Below are positions 11,036 through 22,864 of a stretch of DNA of 64,000 nucleotides, piece by piece (position 1 is the stretch's first letter; the number at the start of each line of letters is the position of its first letter). Made by a program: the position numbers and the translations under genes. The notes below the pieces were generated by a model. It had not been told where the DNA came from, did not search any database, and was given only the letters and a program-made list of their open reading frames with translations. Origin of the DNA: Nelumbo lutea (lineage: Eukaryota > Streptophyta > Magnoliopsida > Proteales > Nelumbonaceae); assembly GCA_022828595.1 (NCBI GenBank), contig JAKGHH010000001.1:71110401-71174400 (forward strand). Reading direction: 5' to 3'.

Positions 11036-12150
11036 AATATTAATTAGACACATGTCCTCCGATCAGGTAGAAACCAAAGCTTTCTGATATCGTGGGTAGG
11101 GTCTTGTGAGGAACAGATCGTTTTCTCGTGTCTGTTGGTGGAAACTTGGATCCATCATAGCATATCATTGCTTTTTCTTAATAGGGGATTGGGTCACGCC
11201 TCCTCATTACTACTTCTAGGGAAGGATGACTTACGACTAACTCCCCTGCTAGTGCTAGTCTACGAATGGATTGATAGATAACCTCTCATGATGGATTATA
11301 AACAGATGCTGATGATCGAATTAAAATTAGATATTCATGGATTTGACCGCATATCATATACATAGATATAACCGACCGAGTCTTATTGATGAAATCAGCT
11401 AAAAGCTTTTCAATTAGAATAAGAGAGAAAATGCGATCAGCTCCAGCGAGCAGCCGTGCTGGTACTGGTAGAATTAGCCAACTACCGAACAACCACGAAA
11501 ATAACGTCGGAAGACTTCTGGCCTGAACACCTTTCTAACTATGCTCTGCAATTAAACCTTTTCTTCCATTTTTCTTTTCTTAAATTTCAACAACTAATTA
11601 CAAGTTTAGAACCACAAGCAACATAAACAAGTGGGATTATTCATCCTTCTTATAATTAAATACTTGCAATTCAATTACCTTACCTACCTTCATTCAACAA
11701 ATATGAAATATTTTATTTTACCTTCCCTGTCGTACTGAAAAAGAAAACAAGTCTATCAATGCCGACTTTAAAAAATTAGCTTGTTGAATCCTTCTCCAAA
11801 TATGTTGCCAAAGTTGAACGAGTATGGGTGGGAAAAGAAGAAAAAAGGGTGAGGTATCGGGTGAGAAATAAGGGAAGAATCAACACACACACACACAAAA
11901 AAAAAAAAAAAATTAAGTAACAACACCAATACAATCCACTGCTGACTGCTGACTGCATAGTAGAAAATTGAGAAAAATGAAAAGCAAGGAGACGCTTTCT
12001 TCATTGCTTCTACATTCAAATCTTTCTAACCGTGTTATGGTTGGAGGTGAGTGAGCCCCTCTCCTGTGATAGCGACGACAACGTTAAAGGTAATAGAACC
12101 TTCCATTTGAGACAGACAAATCAACAACCAAACCAAGTAATCTTTTTCTC
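11036..12150. other. Upstream region of the DOMON/b561 gene
   Basis: No gene is seen. It holds a short CA microsatellite followed by an A-tract (11881-11912) and generally AT-rich DNA. Confidence 0.45.
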
Positions 12151-12151
12151 T

Positions 12152-12160
12152 TATATAAAT
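12152..12160 (+). promoter_or_regulatory. Probable TATA box of the DOMON/b561 gene
   Basis: The motif tatataaat lies about 400 bp upstream of the start codon and is followed by a CT-rich stretch typical of a plant transcription start and leader. This implies a 5' UTR near 370 bp, possibly with a leader intron. The assignment rests on motif and position only. Confidence 0.45.
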
Positions 12161-12562
12161 CCCATCTCCCTCTTCATTTTCCCCCACATCACATCTCACC
12201 CTACCCAGACAGGATCTACTTCAATTCTGGGACATCTGCGATATCCCAAGAAAAATTCGTATAGACCCAGATAGTGATTACTGAAGCAGAAGGCCAAAGC
12301 AATCGATTCCAATTTCCTTGCTGACACACTACCTGAATTCTTAAAATCTGTTCTTAGCTCTTGAGTCTTGATCATATCTGGGTACCTTGAATTCTCTATT
12401 TCCAGTCTCTATTATTAGATTACAGAGGAATTTGAGCATTCTTTCTCTTTTACGAAATTATTTCGCTTTGATATCTTATTTTTTGGGAAATTCGAATTGG
12501 GCTCTCTCGTACCATATAATTATTTAGGAAATAATCAAATATTGAGCACACCATCATTCATC

Positions 12563-14280
12563 ATGACTACAGTCTCCAGCCCCATGTTGTTTCTCTGTGT
12601 TTTGATTTCTCTCTTCTTTTCATCCTCTGCTCAAACCTGCCAAAGTTATACTTTCTCTAGTAATAGGCAATTTAGTTCCTGCAGTGATCTTCCTGTCTTG
12701 AATTCATACCTTCATTGGACATACAGCCCATCAGCAGGAAGCGTCCAGATTGCGTATAGACACACTGGCGTTACCACCTCCAACTGGGTTGCTTGGGCAA
12801 TCAACCCGAACTCACAGGGAATGATTGGAGCACAAGCTCTTGTTGCTTACCAGCAGTCCAATGGATCCATGCTTGCATATACATCACCTGTGACTTCAGT
12901 TTCCACCAGCTTGGCCGAGGGAAATCTTAGTTTTCAAGTGTCAGATCTATTGGCAACCTTCGATAATAATGAGATGACAATATTTGCTACTATAGAACTA
13001 CCCAACAACCTTACCACAGTGAATCAGGTGTGGCAAGTCGGCCCAGTTGATCAGAGCACTCCTCGCAGTCATACAACCAGCGGAGACAACATCAACTCTA
13101 AGGGAAGTTTGAATTTTCTTTCAGGGCAGACGACAACCACGGGTAACTCAGTACAGAGGAGGAGGAATGTAAGTCATTACTTTCTCTGTAACAAAATTTA
13201 ATTTCTACAGTCATCCATGTTCTGTTCTTGTTTTTTTCCTCATCTCCAATTTTATGTTTCTCATGTGTTAATTGTTCAGTATTTAAATAAATTCACTTGG
13301 GCTGTTTTTGGCTTGAAAGAAAAGATCAAAATAAGAGAGAAACAGAGAGTTGAGGGAGTTATGTGAAGAGCTTTGGCTCAACTTTCAGTTTCTTTCTTAT
13401 TTTCTTTCAAACCAAACATAACCTTGGTGCTGGTGTCAAGTTTTCAATGTACTGCTCTGTATTCCCTTGTCAGCAAATCTCTAACCCTGGAAAACCAAAA
13501 CTGGATTTATCAGGTTCATGGAGTGTTGAATGCTATCAGTTGGGGTACCCTGATGCCTCTTGGTGCCATTATAGCAAGGTACTTGAAGGTGTTCAAGAGT
13601 GCAGATCCGGCATGGTTCTACCTTCATGTTGCTTGCCAGTCTTCGGCCTATATCATTGGTATTGCTGGATGGGCTACCGGAATCAAACTCGGCAGTGATT
13701 CTGCTGGCATTGTGCAACATGCCCACAGGAACATAGGAATCGTTCTTTTCTGTTTTGGCACTCTTCAGGTACATAGATATATATATATATAAATGAAGGG
13801 GTTGCTACTTCCATTTGCCACCTAACTTGAATAAATTTGGGGCACATTTATTTAATTACCAAGTAGAGATAAGATAGTTATGAAGCAAGAGATTAAATGG
13901 AATTAAAGCCTTGAAAGTAAGAGATGCTTATTGTCTTTTGTCATGTATAGGTGCTTGCCTTGCTTCTAAGGCCCAACAAAGATCACAAGTACAGATTCTA
14001 CTGGAACATTTACCACCACTCAATTGGTTACAGTGTCATCATCCTAAGTGTCATCAACATATTCAAGGGCTTCGATATATTGCAACCTGGGAAGAACTGG
14101 AAGAGAGCATACATTGGCATCATTGTATTCTTGGGTTTTAATTTTCTGATGTTGGAGGCAATCACCTGGAACATTGTTCTAAAGAGAAGGTCGAGGAGCT
14201 CTGAAAAGTCCCACCATGGAGTTAATGGGGTTAATGGTGTCAATGGATATTATGGTGACAGGTCTCAAGAGGCGGTATAA
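12563..14280 (+). CDS. Cytochrome b561 and DOMON domain-containing protein (three exons)
   Basis: The protein is 396 aa from exons 12563-13168, 13514-13768 and 13951-14280, all joined in phase 0. Residues 1-23 are a hydrophobic signal peptide ([15 protein letters not shown]) with likely cleavage before Gln24. A DOMON domain follows at about 45-165 ([25 protein letters not shown]). From about 203 the cytochrome b561 core has its transmembrane helices. The expected four haem-ligand histidines are present: His204 (VHGVLN), His240 (WFYLHVA), His273 (QHAHRN) and His309 (IYHHSIG). The C-terminal tail is cytosolic and Gly/Asn-rich. The family moves electrons from ascorbate across membranes, usually the plasma membrane; this inference is from the family. 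The first in-frame Met of a signal peptide was chosen as start. Length and exon layout are normal for the plant family. Confidence 0.95.
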
Positions 14281-14281
14281 C

Positions 14282-14301
14282 CGAGAGAGAGAGAGAGAGA
14301 A
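14282..14301 (+). repeat. GA microsatellite in the 3' UTR
   Basis: A run of GA dinucleotides begins directly after the stop codon of the DOMON/b561 gene, so it lies in its 3' UTR. Confidence 0.8.
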
Positions 14302-14576
14302 CTGATGGGAGAGTTTTGTGTTCACAGATTTCTTTCTTAGAGCATTGATTTATCATGTATATACATTTAGAGGGTGAGGAGCTTGTTAATTAAGTCAATA
14401 TTCTTTCTTAACCTAGTAGTACGAGTGGTTTGGACTTTGGACATTCTTGCGTATGCCTTATTGAGGTACATGTATGTATGTATATATGATGGGATTTTCC
14501 TTTTTTCTTTTTTATCTTCTCAACCCGTAATCTTGTACTTCTATAATGTTCTCCCTCTTAGATACACTGATGGTCT

Positions 14577-14843
14577 GTTTGGTTCACAGTTGGAACCGGA
14601 ATTGAAATGGTCTATTCCCATAGTTTGTTTGGTTCAGACAGGAACGGGAATGAAAATTGGATTCAGCAGGAATGAGATTTTATTCCCAAGGAAGGGGGAG
14701 GGAATGGCCATTCCCTCAAATGGGGGAATGTCATTTCACCAGGAATGGGAATTGAATTCCAATTCTATCTGACCAAACAGTTGGAATCGGAATAATACAT
14801 TCCAATTCTGATTCCAAACCCCTATTCCCACAAACCAAACAAC
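14577..14843. mobile_element. MITE with gtttggttc ends
   Basis: The 267-bp block starts GTTTGGTTCACAG and ends CACAAACCAAACAAC, an imperfect terminal inverted repeat. The interior is built of inverted ggaattg/caattcc modules. It is flanked by the same 7 bases, atggtct, at 14570-14576 and 14844-14850, a likely target duplication. It lies about 290 bp beyond the DOMON/b561 stop. Confidence 0.7.
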
Positions 14844-15000
14844 ATGGTCTAAAATAGGCCAAATCTCCTGCACTTTTTTCCTATACTTCCATTCAGCCCG
14901 TGAAAAGTGTCCCATATAAAAGGAAGGGTTGCCATTTTGAACATAGTGACATGATTAAAGATGATTCAAAGAGTGTAATTTGAATTAGTTGAACACAATA

Positions 15001-15145
15001 GTTGTGTAGCGGGCTCTGGAACCAATGATAATCCCCCATGTCAGTCATAAAATGTTTTGAAATTCATAGTGAGAGACTAAATGGTTGTGAGCTCCCTGTA
15101 ATGATTGGTGTGAGGCATTATGATTGATTCCACAGCCCACTTAAC
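15001..15145. mobile_element. Short inverted-repeat MITE
   Basis: The left end (gtagcgggctctggaacc, about 15006) is an inverted match of the right end (gattccacagcccactta, about 15126-15143), with about 40-bp arms. Related blocks lie near 9040-9160 and 52566-52713. No clear target duplication was found. Confidence 0.6.
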
Positions 15146-15208
15146 ATTCACCTAATCCTATATCTAAGGAGTATATACACCAAGGGAGAATGCTTGTTGT
15201 TTCTTTTT

Positions 15209-16328
15209 GGGCAAATTTCTTAAACCACCCCTAAGGTTTAAGAAATTGATTAATTTTACCCATACTATTTTAGTATAGTCTTAAATTATCATTACCGTTT
15301 TTGATAATTGACTAACTCTACCCTTATCATTAGCATCAGTTAATAATTCGTCAAAACTTGTACACGTGTGACGTTTAATTTTTTTTTAAAATCCAATTTT
15401 ACCCATACCATCTTCCTCCTTTCAATAGTGGCAAACCAAGCTAGCTTGGTCCTTAACTAGCGGCGGGGATAACCCCCTCCACCTCCGACCTCTCTCTCTC
15501 TCACTTCCCCACCCCCTCTTCTTCCCCCTTCAACTTCATTATGTTCCCCTTTCAATGGGATTGGGATGTGCCCCCACCTTGATGCCCTTTAGTCCTCTAC
15601 GTGTGTGAAATGGCTTCGGCCTCAAGTCGTACCCCTCCCTAGCATCTCTACGGAAGCCTTCATCAACTGCTCTAGGGTGTACACATGTGGCTCCCTGGCA
15701 TAGAACACCAAGCACCCACTCTTCACTATGTTGGCTTGTACATGGGTTTCGACGAGGTTTATATTAGGTTTCAATGCCATTGCCACTACAACTTCAAGCG
15801 ACAATGGTATTTTTGCTCTTTCGCTCTTTCACTCTTCAAGTTGCTTTCCGGCATAGCCTCGGGCGAACCTGAAAAATCCCATTTCCTCCAACCACCAACA
15901 TCTCTCTGATGCTCGAGAAAATAGGGTTTTTATTTAGAATATTCAGATCTAGAGTTGAGATCGTCTAGTGAGCTTCGAACTCAAATATGGAGCCTGATCT
16001 GATGTACGACCCCACCGACATCTCTTTAGTGTTTCTCCTAAGAATACTTAGTTCTGGAACTTGAGATCACCCATCAAGCTTTGAACTCAAATCTGGAGGC
16101 GGATTTGATGCGCATGATAGCAACTATGTTTTGTTTTGAACAACAAAAACATGCTCGTAAATTGCCTTTTAATGTAAGGGAAAAAATGATTTTTCATGTG
16201 CTTCCGTTACCATTTAACGATGGTGATAGTTCTTAGAAACAGTAAGGGTACTTTAAGATAATACTAAAATAGTAGGGGTAGAGTTAGTCAATTTCTTAAA
16301 CCTTAGGGGTAGTTTAAAAAATTTTCCC
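15209..16328. mobile_element. Mutator-like non-autonomous element A (1.12 kb)
   Basis: The ends are inverted repeats of about 95 bp: gggcaaatttcttaaacc at 15209 and the inverse of gggaaaattttttaaac ending at 16328, with the conserved inner motif cctaaggtttaagaaattga. The 9 bp outside match at 8 of 9 positions (tttcttttt, 15200-15208; tttgttttt, 16329-16337), the Mutator-type duplication length. The interior is unlike the ends and contains CT-rich and short ORF-like DNA, so it may be captured host sequence. No transposase is encoded. Confidence 0.8.
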
Positions 16329-16885
16329 TTTGTTTTTTGAACAACAATGGCTATAGATGAGACTTCAGTAGATAAAAGTTAGGGCAAATTTCTTAAAGTA
16401 CCATTATGATTTAGCTAATTGACTAACTCACCCTTACTGTTTACATATTGTTTGAAAGCACCCCTACTATTTTTGACAATTTTCTATTGTCTAAAACCTC
16501 CCCTACCATTAATTCTTCATCATAAACCGTTCACATGTAACATCATGTGATTGATATATTTTTCAAAACTCCCTAAATTACCCTTTTGTCATAGAGAATT
16601 TAGGGCACCAAGACTAGGATCAGGACCATATGGGAGTAACTTTGCTTTCTTCAAGTTCATTAGTTGGGATTCAAGAGTTAGTGATGTACAAAGAAACGTT
16701 CTCTATCAAGAACAAAGCTTGGGTTGTTGGGGTTGCAGTATACGCTAGTCGTGAGCTCAAAAACACAACGAAGACCAGAGAGATGATTTGGGTTTTTGAT
16801 TTTTTTTTCTCTTCTTTTTTTCCTTCCTTCTGAAAAAATTCAATCGGAAAACAAGAACTCAAGGCACCAAGACCAAGAGTGGAAG

Positions 16886-18540
16886 CTGATGAGGGGCCAT
16901 TTGGCCCTCTAGTGATGTGATGACACATGGCACCTCAAAATAGTTAGACGACATTTCAACACCATGTAAGCAAACCTCAGGAGCACCTCGGACACCTCAC
17001 ACCCACCTTGATGACCTCGACAGACATCAGATCGGCGTAGGAGGCGACTTACTTCCGTCGTCCTGACCCGAGTTTAGCTAGTGACTTGCCTGATGTGTCG
17101 GGCAACCTCTCCCACGAGGGGTTGTCATCTTTGACTTCCGTAGGATCACGATGCCATGTCGGAAGAGCTAGTTATCACCTCGCCTACTTTGGACGTGACT
17201 GGATGGACATTACCCACTTACGCGGAGTTCACCTCTTAACATGAAACCACCTTCGAACCAGATGGACTGGAGATCTCAGACGCAATTTGTGAGCCTCACG
17301 GTAGCTAGCCTATATAAAGGCATCCCCATTCACATAAAAGGTATACATGATTTAGCTCTCTAAGCACTCTAGCTTCTTACTTTCTTGAGAACAATTACTA
17401 GTTCGCTGACTTAAGCATCAGAGTGCCCACCCCGGGTCAAGCTACTCAAACACTTTGATATGTCTTCTTATAGTTTGGCCACATGACCTACCTAGTCAAA
17501 CATTAGAGTTGTTTGCTAGCTGGGAGCACCAGATTGATGTGCAATTTGGTGCTCCCTGCTGGCAGGCAACTTGGATGTTGGGTTGATGAGGTTGTCTGGT
17601 CGAGCTGTAAGTAAATAATTAGAGTACCCGGGTTACTTTACTCAGGGTGGATAATCTGTTGCTTAAGTTAGAAAATAGAGTTTGAGAGAGTTAAAAAGTG
17701 AGAGCTAATGTGCTTTAAGAGCTAAATCATGCATACCTTTTCTAAGGAAGGGGACACCTTTATATAGGCTAACTGCTGTGAAATCCATGAAGAACGTCCG
17801 AGATCTCTGGCATGTTTGATTTGAAGACAGTTTTACACCCATAGATGGATTTCATGTAAGCAGGAAATGCTTATCTGGTCGTGCTCGAAGTGGGGAGGGC
17901 GGTAGTTAGTTTTGCCGATGGGCTATGTGATCCTAGAGGATTTGGAGTCGATAGCGCACTCATGATAGGGGTTAGCCACCACGTCCTACGGGTCACCAAC
18001 TACACTTTATCCATGTCAACGGAGAGAGGTCACCCCTCGTGTTGGGGTCCCTAGCTCAACCCCAATGGCCGACCTAGTCCTGCGATGGGCAACCTAGTTT
18101 TGCAGTGGACAACCTAGTCCTGTGATGGCCAACCTGGTCCTGCAATATGCAACCTGGTCCTATGATAGGTGATCTGGTCCTACGATGGGCGACCTGGCCT
18201 TATGATATGTGACCTGGTCTGGTGATGGTTAACCTAGTCATGTGATGGCCGACCTGGTCCTGTGATAGGTGGCATGGTCCGGCAATGGGTGACCTGGTCT
18301 TGAGATGGTTGACCTGGTCCTGCGGTGGGCAACCTAGTCCTGTGATAGGTTACCTAATCTTGTGATGGGTGACTTGGTCCTAAGATGGCCGACCTAGTCC
18401 TGTGATGGGTGACATGGTATTGAGATTGCCAACCTGGTCTTGGGCCGAGGTTCCTACGTGACGCCAAGATGTTAAGCAATGGTTCAGGGCCACCATGTGG
18501 TGCAATGTCATTGAAGGGCCAAATTTCCCCTCATTAGAAG
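16886..18540. mobile_element. Inverted LTR pair (foldback) with palindromic centre
   Basis: The left arm (16886-17535, + orientation) and right arm (17543-18540, - orientation) are diverged copies of one LTR-like sequence. The outer ends are tgatgaggggccatttggcc and its inverse ggccaaatttcccctcatta. Both arms carry a TATA box (tatataaagg at 17311 in +; its inverse at about 17756-17766) and a gagatctc..gacg motif. They meet in a 14-bp near-perfect hairpin (17522-17535 / 17543-17556) around a 7-bp centre. No internal genes remain. The TGATG end and the ttaagcatcagagtg leader resemble the gypsy LTRs nearby, so a Tat-like relative is the likely source. Confidence 0.7.
18065..18444 (+). repeat. 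20-bp minisatellite, 19 copies
   Basis: Nineteen consecutive 20-bp units of the form atgggygacctggtcctgtg run without indels, each differing at a few sites. The array lies inside the right (-) arm of the inverted LTR pair; the left arm has no such array. The unit is not a multiple of three and no ORF follows it, so it is non-coding. Confidence 0.92.
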
Positions 18541-18975
18541 CATTGACAGATTGAAGGAAACTCTATTTTTTAGTTCCGATGGATGGTAATCTATTCCCAA
18601 AGTATATCATCCTCCTACATTGCAAGAACAATAAGAGAAGAAAATGCATAAGGAATACTATCATACAAGTAAAAATTAAGAACAAAAAAGGAAAAGAAAA
18701 ACAAAGGAGGCAGTGGGTAAGAAGAAGAAGAAAAAGAAACCTGTTGTGTCCATATAACGATGTGTCTCTCCTACTGCTTGGTGGTGGTCTCAGACTTGTG
18801 AGTTTCTTGGAGATTCATACTGGGCATTGTTTGTTGTTCACTGTTTCTGTGTTGGCTCCCTTTTATGAGGATGAAGTCACATGTTAAAGTAAGATCTTTT
18901 TTGATCATGTAGATACAATGAACACATAATGTATTCAAAAGGGGAAAAGGAACACGTCGTCTCCCCATTGAGTGT
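18541..18975. other. Remnant between the foldback and gypsy element 2
   Basis: About 435 bp without a recognisable gene. It contains an A/G-rich stretch (18690-18740). It is presumably interior DNA of the Mutator-like host element B. Confidence 0.4.
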
Positions 18976-19632
18976 TGATGCGACACAATCTGACTGCTCC
19001 TATCTGGAGATGACTTGGCTTCTTGTAGACGACGGAGCTGGCTGATCTGCACAAAGAGAATTAGAGAACCCGGGGGTGTTTACCCGGTGAGGTCGCTCTG
19101 ATGCTTAAGTCAGTAATGTGCGAGCTGAAGATAATTTAGAAAGTAAGAGAGCTAGTGAGTAGTGATTGCGTGTACCCTTTCCCCCGAAGGGTTGGAGTCT
19201 TTATATAATGGAGTCCTCGTGGGTTTTTTGGAGTGGTTCTAGGATTTTTGTCGTGATTAGGCCCGTATCCGTATTAGCAGGAGATAACGCTACCAGTCGA
19301 TATGGCTTATCGCTTCCGCCTGATTCGGATGGGGGAGATAAGGCTGGCAGTTACGAGGTGTGATCCCATAAAGTGTGGAATCTGGTGGCGATATCTTCGA
19401 TGTAACATGCAGAGGTCGGTCAATATTACCCGAACTAGTGCCCCTTCGGTCTGTCCAAGGTCCGAATGCCGAGGTGGTTCATAACCGAGGTGATCTTGAT
19501 GCAATCGTGCCCCGAAGTGAACTTGTCCCGAAGTGGATTTGCTTCCGAGGTGAACCTGCCCCGAGGTGATTCGGTTATCCAAGCTCGGTCCATCGTAGAC
19601 TTGGGTACGTCGAGCCAAATCACCCTACATCA
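18976..19632 (-). repeat. 3' LTR of gypsy element 2
   Basis: 657 bp. In element orientation it starts TGATGTAGGGTGATTTGG and ends CGCATCA. It aligns over nearly its whole length with 27244-27876. The shared terminus TGATG.AGGGTGATTTG is also found at the 3' LTR of element 1. Confidence 0.88.
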
Positions 19633-19649
19633 ATTGTCCCTCACTCCTT
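19633..19649 (-). other. Polypurine tract, gypsy element 2
   Basis: On the - strand the purine run aaggagtgagggacaat directly precedes the LTR start TGATG, matching the tract of element 1. Confidence 0.8.
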
Positions 19650-19930
19650 GAGCTAGTGATCCTGACCCGTTGCGGGGAGTTCATGACGAGCTAAGTGGAT
19701 TTGGTCCGAGGTCCGGTCAGTTAGTCATGGGTCAGACTTGTTTGCTCACCCGGCTCAACCAGGAATACCCAGGTCACGCCTGGTTTACGCGCAGACGTCA
19801 CACGATTTATAAACTCTATGGACATAAAAAAATGCGCTAAACTGAATTTACCCTCGGGGGTCGCGCAGTCAGTTTTCCTAGGAGCCGTTGGATTGCTTCG
19901 ATCTCGACCGTCAGTTCTTGGACATAGCGA

Positions 19931-19940
19931 CTATAAATAG
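19931..19940 (+). promoter_or_regulatory. TATA box of the antisense ORF, element 2
   Basis: The motif ctataaatag lies 153 bp upstream of ATG 20093 and is identical to the one ahead of the antisense ORF of element 1. It is followed by a plausible leader starting near 19965. Confidence 0.6.
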
Positions 19941-20092
19941 AAGGGTCTGCAACTCATTTCTCGCCACAAATTATGTGATTGAGCTCTCCCGAGGTCGCGT
20001 CGGAGTCTTCTAGCTCGATTTTCTTTTAGTTTCCCACTTCGTTCTTTGTTTCGGTGAGTCTCCCTTCCTTAGCTTTCTCCTGTTTTCCAATT

Positions 20093-22177
20093 ATGTTGAG
20101 CTCTAGCATTGATTGGCTTGTAGATAGTGTTAGCGAAGTGGAGGGCGCCGTTGTTCTTGCCGGGGAAGTCAGCCCACGGTAGGGTGCCTCACCAGTCTGT
20201 AGAGGGAACCTCTGACCCCGAAGTTAAGCCATCTCGGCTCGGGGAGACCGAAGCTCAGGAAGAGGGCCCATCCTGTAGGTCGGGGGCCTCAACTCCTTCC
20301 CGATGTTGGAAACCCGATGACTTCAGGCCTTCCAAACTGTCTTCAGATAGGTTGATGTACTTGGCGTCTCGCTATCATTTTCCTGATAACTTGGTCTTTA
20401 ATCTTCCACTAGGTCAGTACCCTTGGGCTTACGACCATAACGAGCTCGCTATTTTTGAGGAGCAGTTCGCGGCAGGGCTGCGCTTCCCTCTTCACCCTTT
20501 TCTAATAGAAGTACTTAAGTTTTACAACATCACCATTGACCAGCTTCATCAGAACTCTATTCGGAACATAGTTGGTACTATTTCTTTGTTCCATGCCTAT
20601 AACCGACCTTTAACCCTTGACATCTTTAGCTCGATTTGCGCTACCAAGGGAAACTCAGTTTGTCTGCGCGGGGACGTACAACAGAGCTATTACATCTCTC
20701 TTAGGCCTGGATACAAAATCCTGTCCGGCTGCCCGAACAAGGTTTCAACCTGGAAAAGGCGGTACCTCATCGTCCGTAACTCGGAAGGGTGGTCTTTTTC
20801 CAACCCATTGGAGGGTGGCTACCCAGGACCCTGGGATGATCTTGGATGCAGAGACCAGGGTGGTGATTAACTCTTGGAGGGACCTTGGCCTCGAGATGAA
20901 GAGCTTATTGGCTGAGGAGGCACTGGTGCGAGCTGGTTTGAGCCCTCCTGGTAGGTTTCCTTTCAGATACTTGCTCAAAGAACCCTTTAAGTTTTTTTGA
21001 CTAACTGTCTGTTTTGTGCAACTATGATGCTAGAAGTTGATGCAGGGAGCCTCCTGATGAGCTTCCGAAAGGGGAAGAAGCGAAAGGCTGTGAAGAGACT
21101 TTTTCGGGAAGTCGAGCCTTCGTTGTCCAGGGAAACCAATGCCCAGGCCGTGGAGCCGATCCCCAGTGAACCCCCAAGAGAGGAGGCCCGACCTGTGGAC
21201 CCCGAAGTGGTTGTGATGGAGGGCCGCGAGGAGGAAATTCATCCCCAGGAAGCGGAGGATGCATCAGCTTCAGATGGCCCTGCTGCTGAACCAGAGTTCG
21301 CTCTTGCTAGCGAGGAAGAGAGCATTACGAACCATGTCTTCGCAGTGCGGAAGAGTCGGGACGCTGTCTTTCCGAACAAGGTCGTGCGATGGGCTGACAT
21401 GCTCCCGAACCGACTCTTGGAGCTAGCCTCTAGCCATTGTATGGTGGTAAGTGTTTGGCTTTTATCCACTTTTCTCCTCTTCTTCCTTTTTCTCTCTTTT
21501 TTTTTTACTTACCTCGATTTTCTTTTGATAGGTCAACTCCGCCCTTCACGCATTGGCTTGCCAGTCCGCGATCCACTCGAAGGAGGCTCAGGATGCCAAG
21601 GTGGAGGTATGAAAGCTCCATTCGAGTTGGGCCCAGCTCGGGGCAAGGTGCTTCAGGCTAAAAAGGGAGTCGAGGGCCAGAAGCAGTTGATTCTGGACTA
21701 GGAAGGGCGGATCTCCTTGCTGACTGAGGAGAATGCCAAACACAAGGAGCAGATTTCCGTGATGACCGCAAAGCAAGAGGAGCTGATCATGACAATGACT
21801 GAGGAGAGGACGTGGCTTCAACGAGAAATCGAAAACCTCGAAGCAATGGTCCAAGAGCGAACTCAGATCTTCGAGACCGACATCGAGGAGGCGTGGCCAG
21901 AAGAGAGAATTAAGATCGTTGAACACTTCCAGGGGTCCTCGGAATTCCGCGCTCTCCAGGTCAAATACGGTTCAAGCTCCTACCGCTCCGGGTTCAAGCT
22001 ATGTAGATATCTAGTTTGGCAAAAGTTCCCTGATCTCGACCTCAGTGCCATCACAAGGCGGGCTTAGCTCCAGAAGTGGCTAGGGCAGCGAACGAGGAAC
22101 CTGACACATTAGAGGAGAGCGATGATAAGGTCAAAGTAGTGGACCCCTCGGACGTGGCTGGCAATCCTCCCGCTTGA
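20093..22177 (+). pseudogene. Antisense ORF of gypsy element 2 (PF04195-like domain and coiled coil)
   Basis: It starts MLSSSIDWLVDSVSEVEG at 20093, matching MSSASIDRLL of element 1, then shifts frame near 20170. The frame 20180-20830 holds the best-preserved domain: LPLGQYPWAYDHNELAIF, FAAGLRFPLHPFLIEVLKFY, and ISLFHAYNRPLTLDIF. This resembles the plant 'putative gypsy type transposon' family (PF04195). Another shift near 20820 leads to a basic patch (GKKRKAVKRLFR, about 21075), an acidic linker, an intron at 21447-21531 (gtaagt..gatag), a Glu-rich coiled coil (21717-21960) and a conserved end (YRSGFKLCRYLVWQKFP). A further shift near 22070 restores the acidic tail to the stop at 22175-22177. 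The role is unknown; nuclear localisation is a guess from the basic patch. Confidence 0.75.
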
Positions 22178-22864
22178 GAGTTTTTCCCTTTCCCTCTTTT
22201 CCATTTCCGTTTGAATCATGGATGTACACCCTGAAGCCATTGAGCTTGGGTCACAATGAAATCTTCTGTACTTACAATCACTTCGTTAATGAAATATACC
22301 TTTTTGATTAATCTTTGTGTAAAAATATTCTATGTGTGAGTGACTCCCGAATTGTCGAACTATCGAGCTGGACAACAAGTGAGGATAACTAACCATATAA
22401 ATTTTCTAAGTAGAGGTTACCCCGAACTGTCTGCCGAGACTACTAGTAGGAGTAACTTCATGTAATGTGCCTCAAGGTGAGTGGCATTATAGAGCATATA
22501 CTCGACCTGTCCACGCACGGGCTACACATTTAGATGTCGGTTGTCCCTAACGGGTCCAATCTATTGTTATATGCCAAAGTGGGATAGACATCGTAGTACT
22601 TATACCTGAGCTATCTATGCCTTAGGCATTTAGAGGTATTATGCCTATGCCGAAGAGGCGACTGGGACTTATATAGTAACGATCTCGTCAATTCAGTACT
22701 TTAGCCTTTAGGCCTTGGGAGTGACTTATTGTCCACTCTTCTTGATCCTGCCATGCCGAAGAGGCGACTAGGGCTTACACAATGCCAATGTCTTTTTACC
22801 AACTCGACACTTTTAGTCCTTAGACTTCTGGGAGTGACTTACAGTCCGCTCTCCAGTTAGACGA
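22178..22864. other. Spacer between antisense ORF and integrase end, element 2
   Basis: No gene. It contains single, reverse-oriented units of the 32-bp repeat found in element 1 (tatgccgaagaggcgactg near 22650 and 22755), as expected for the same part of the element in opposite orientation. Confidence 0.6.

Noticed and set aside
14374..14772. 132-codon ORF after the DOMON/b561 gene
   Set aside because: It overlaps the MITE at 14577-14843 and has no family features.
16630..16833. 67-codon ORF with Phe/Ser-rich end
   Set aside because: No domain; it is inside the left part of Mutator-like element B and ends in a T-tract.
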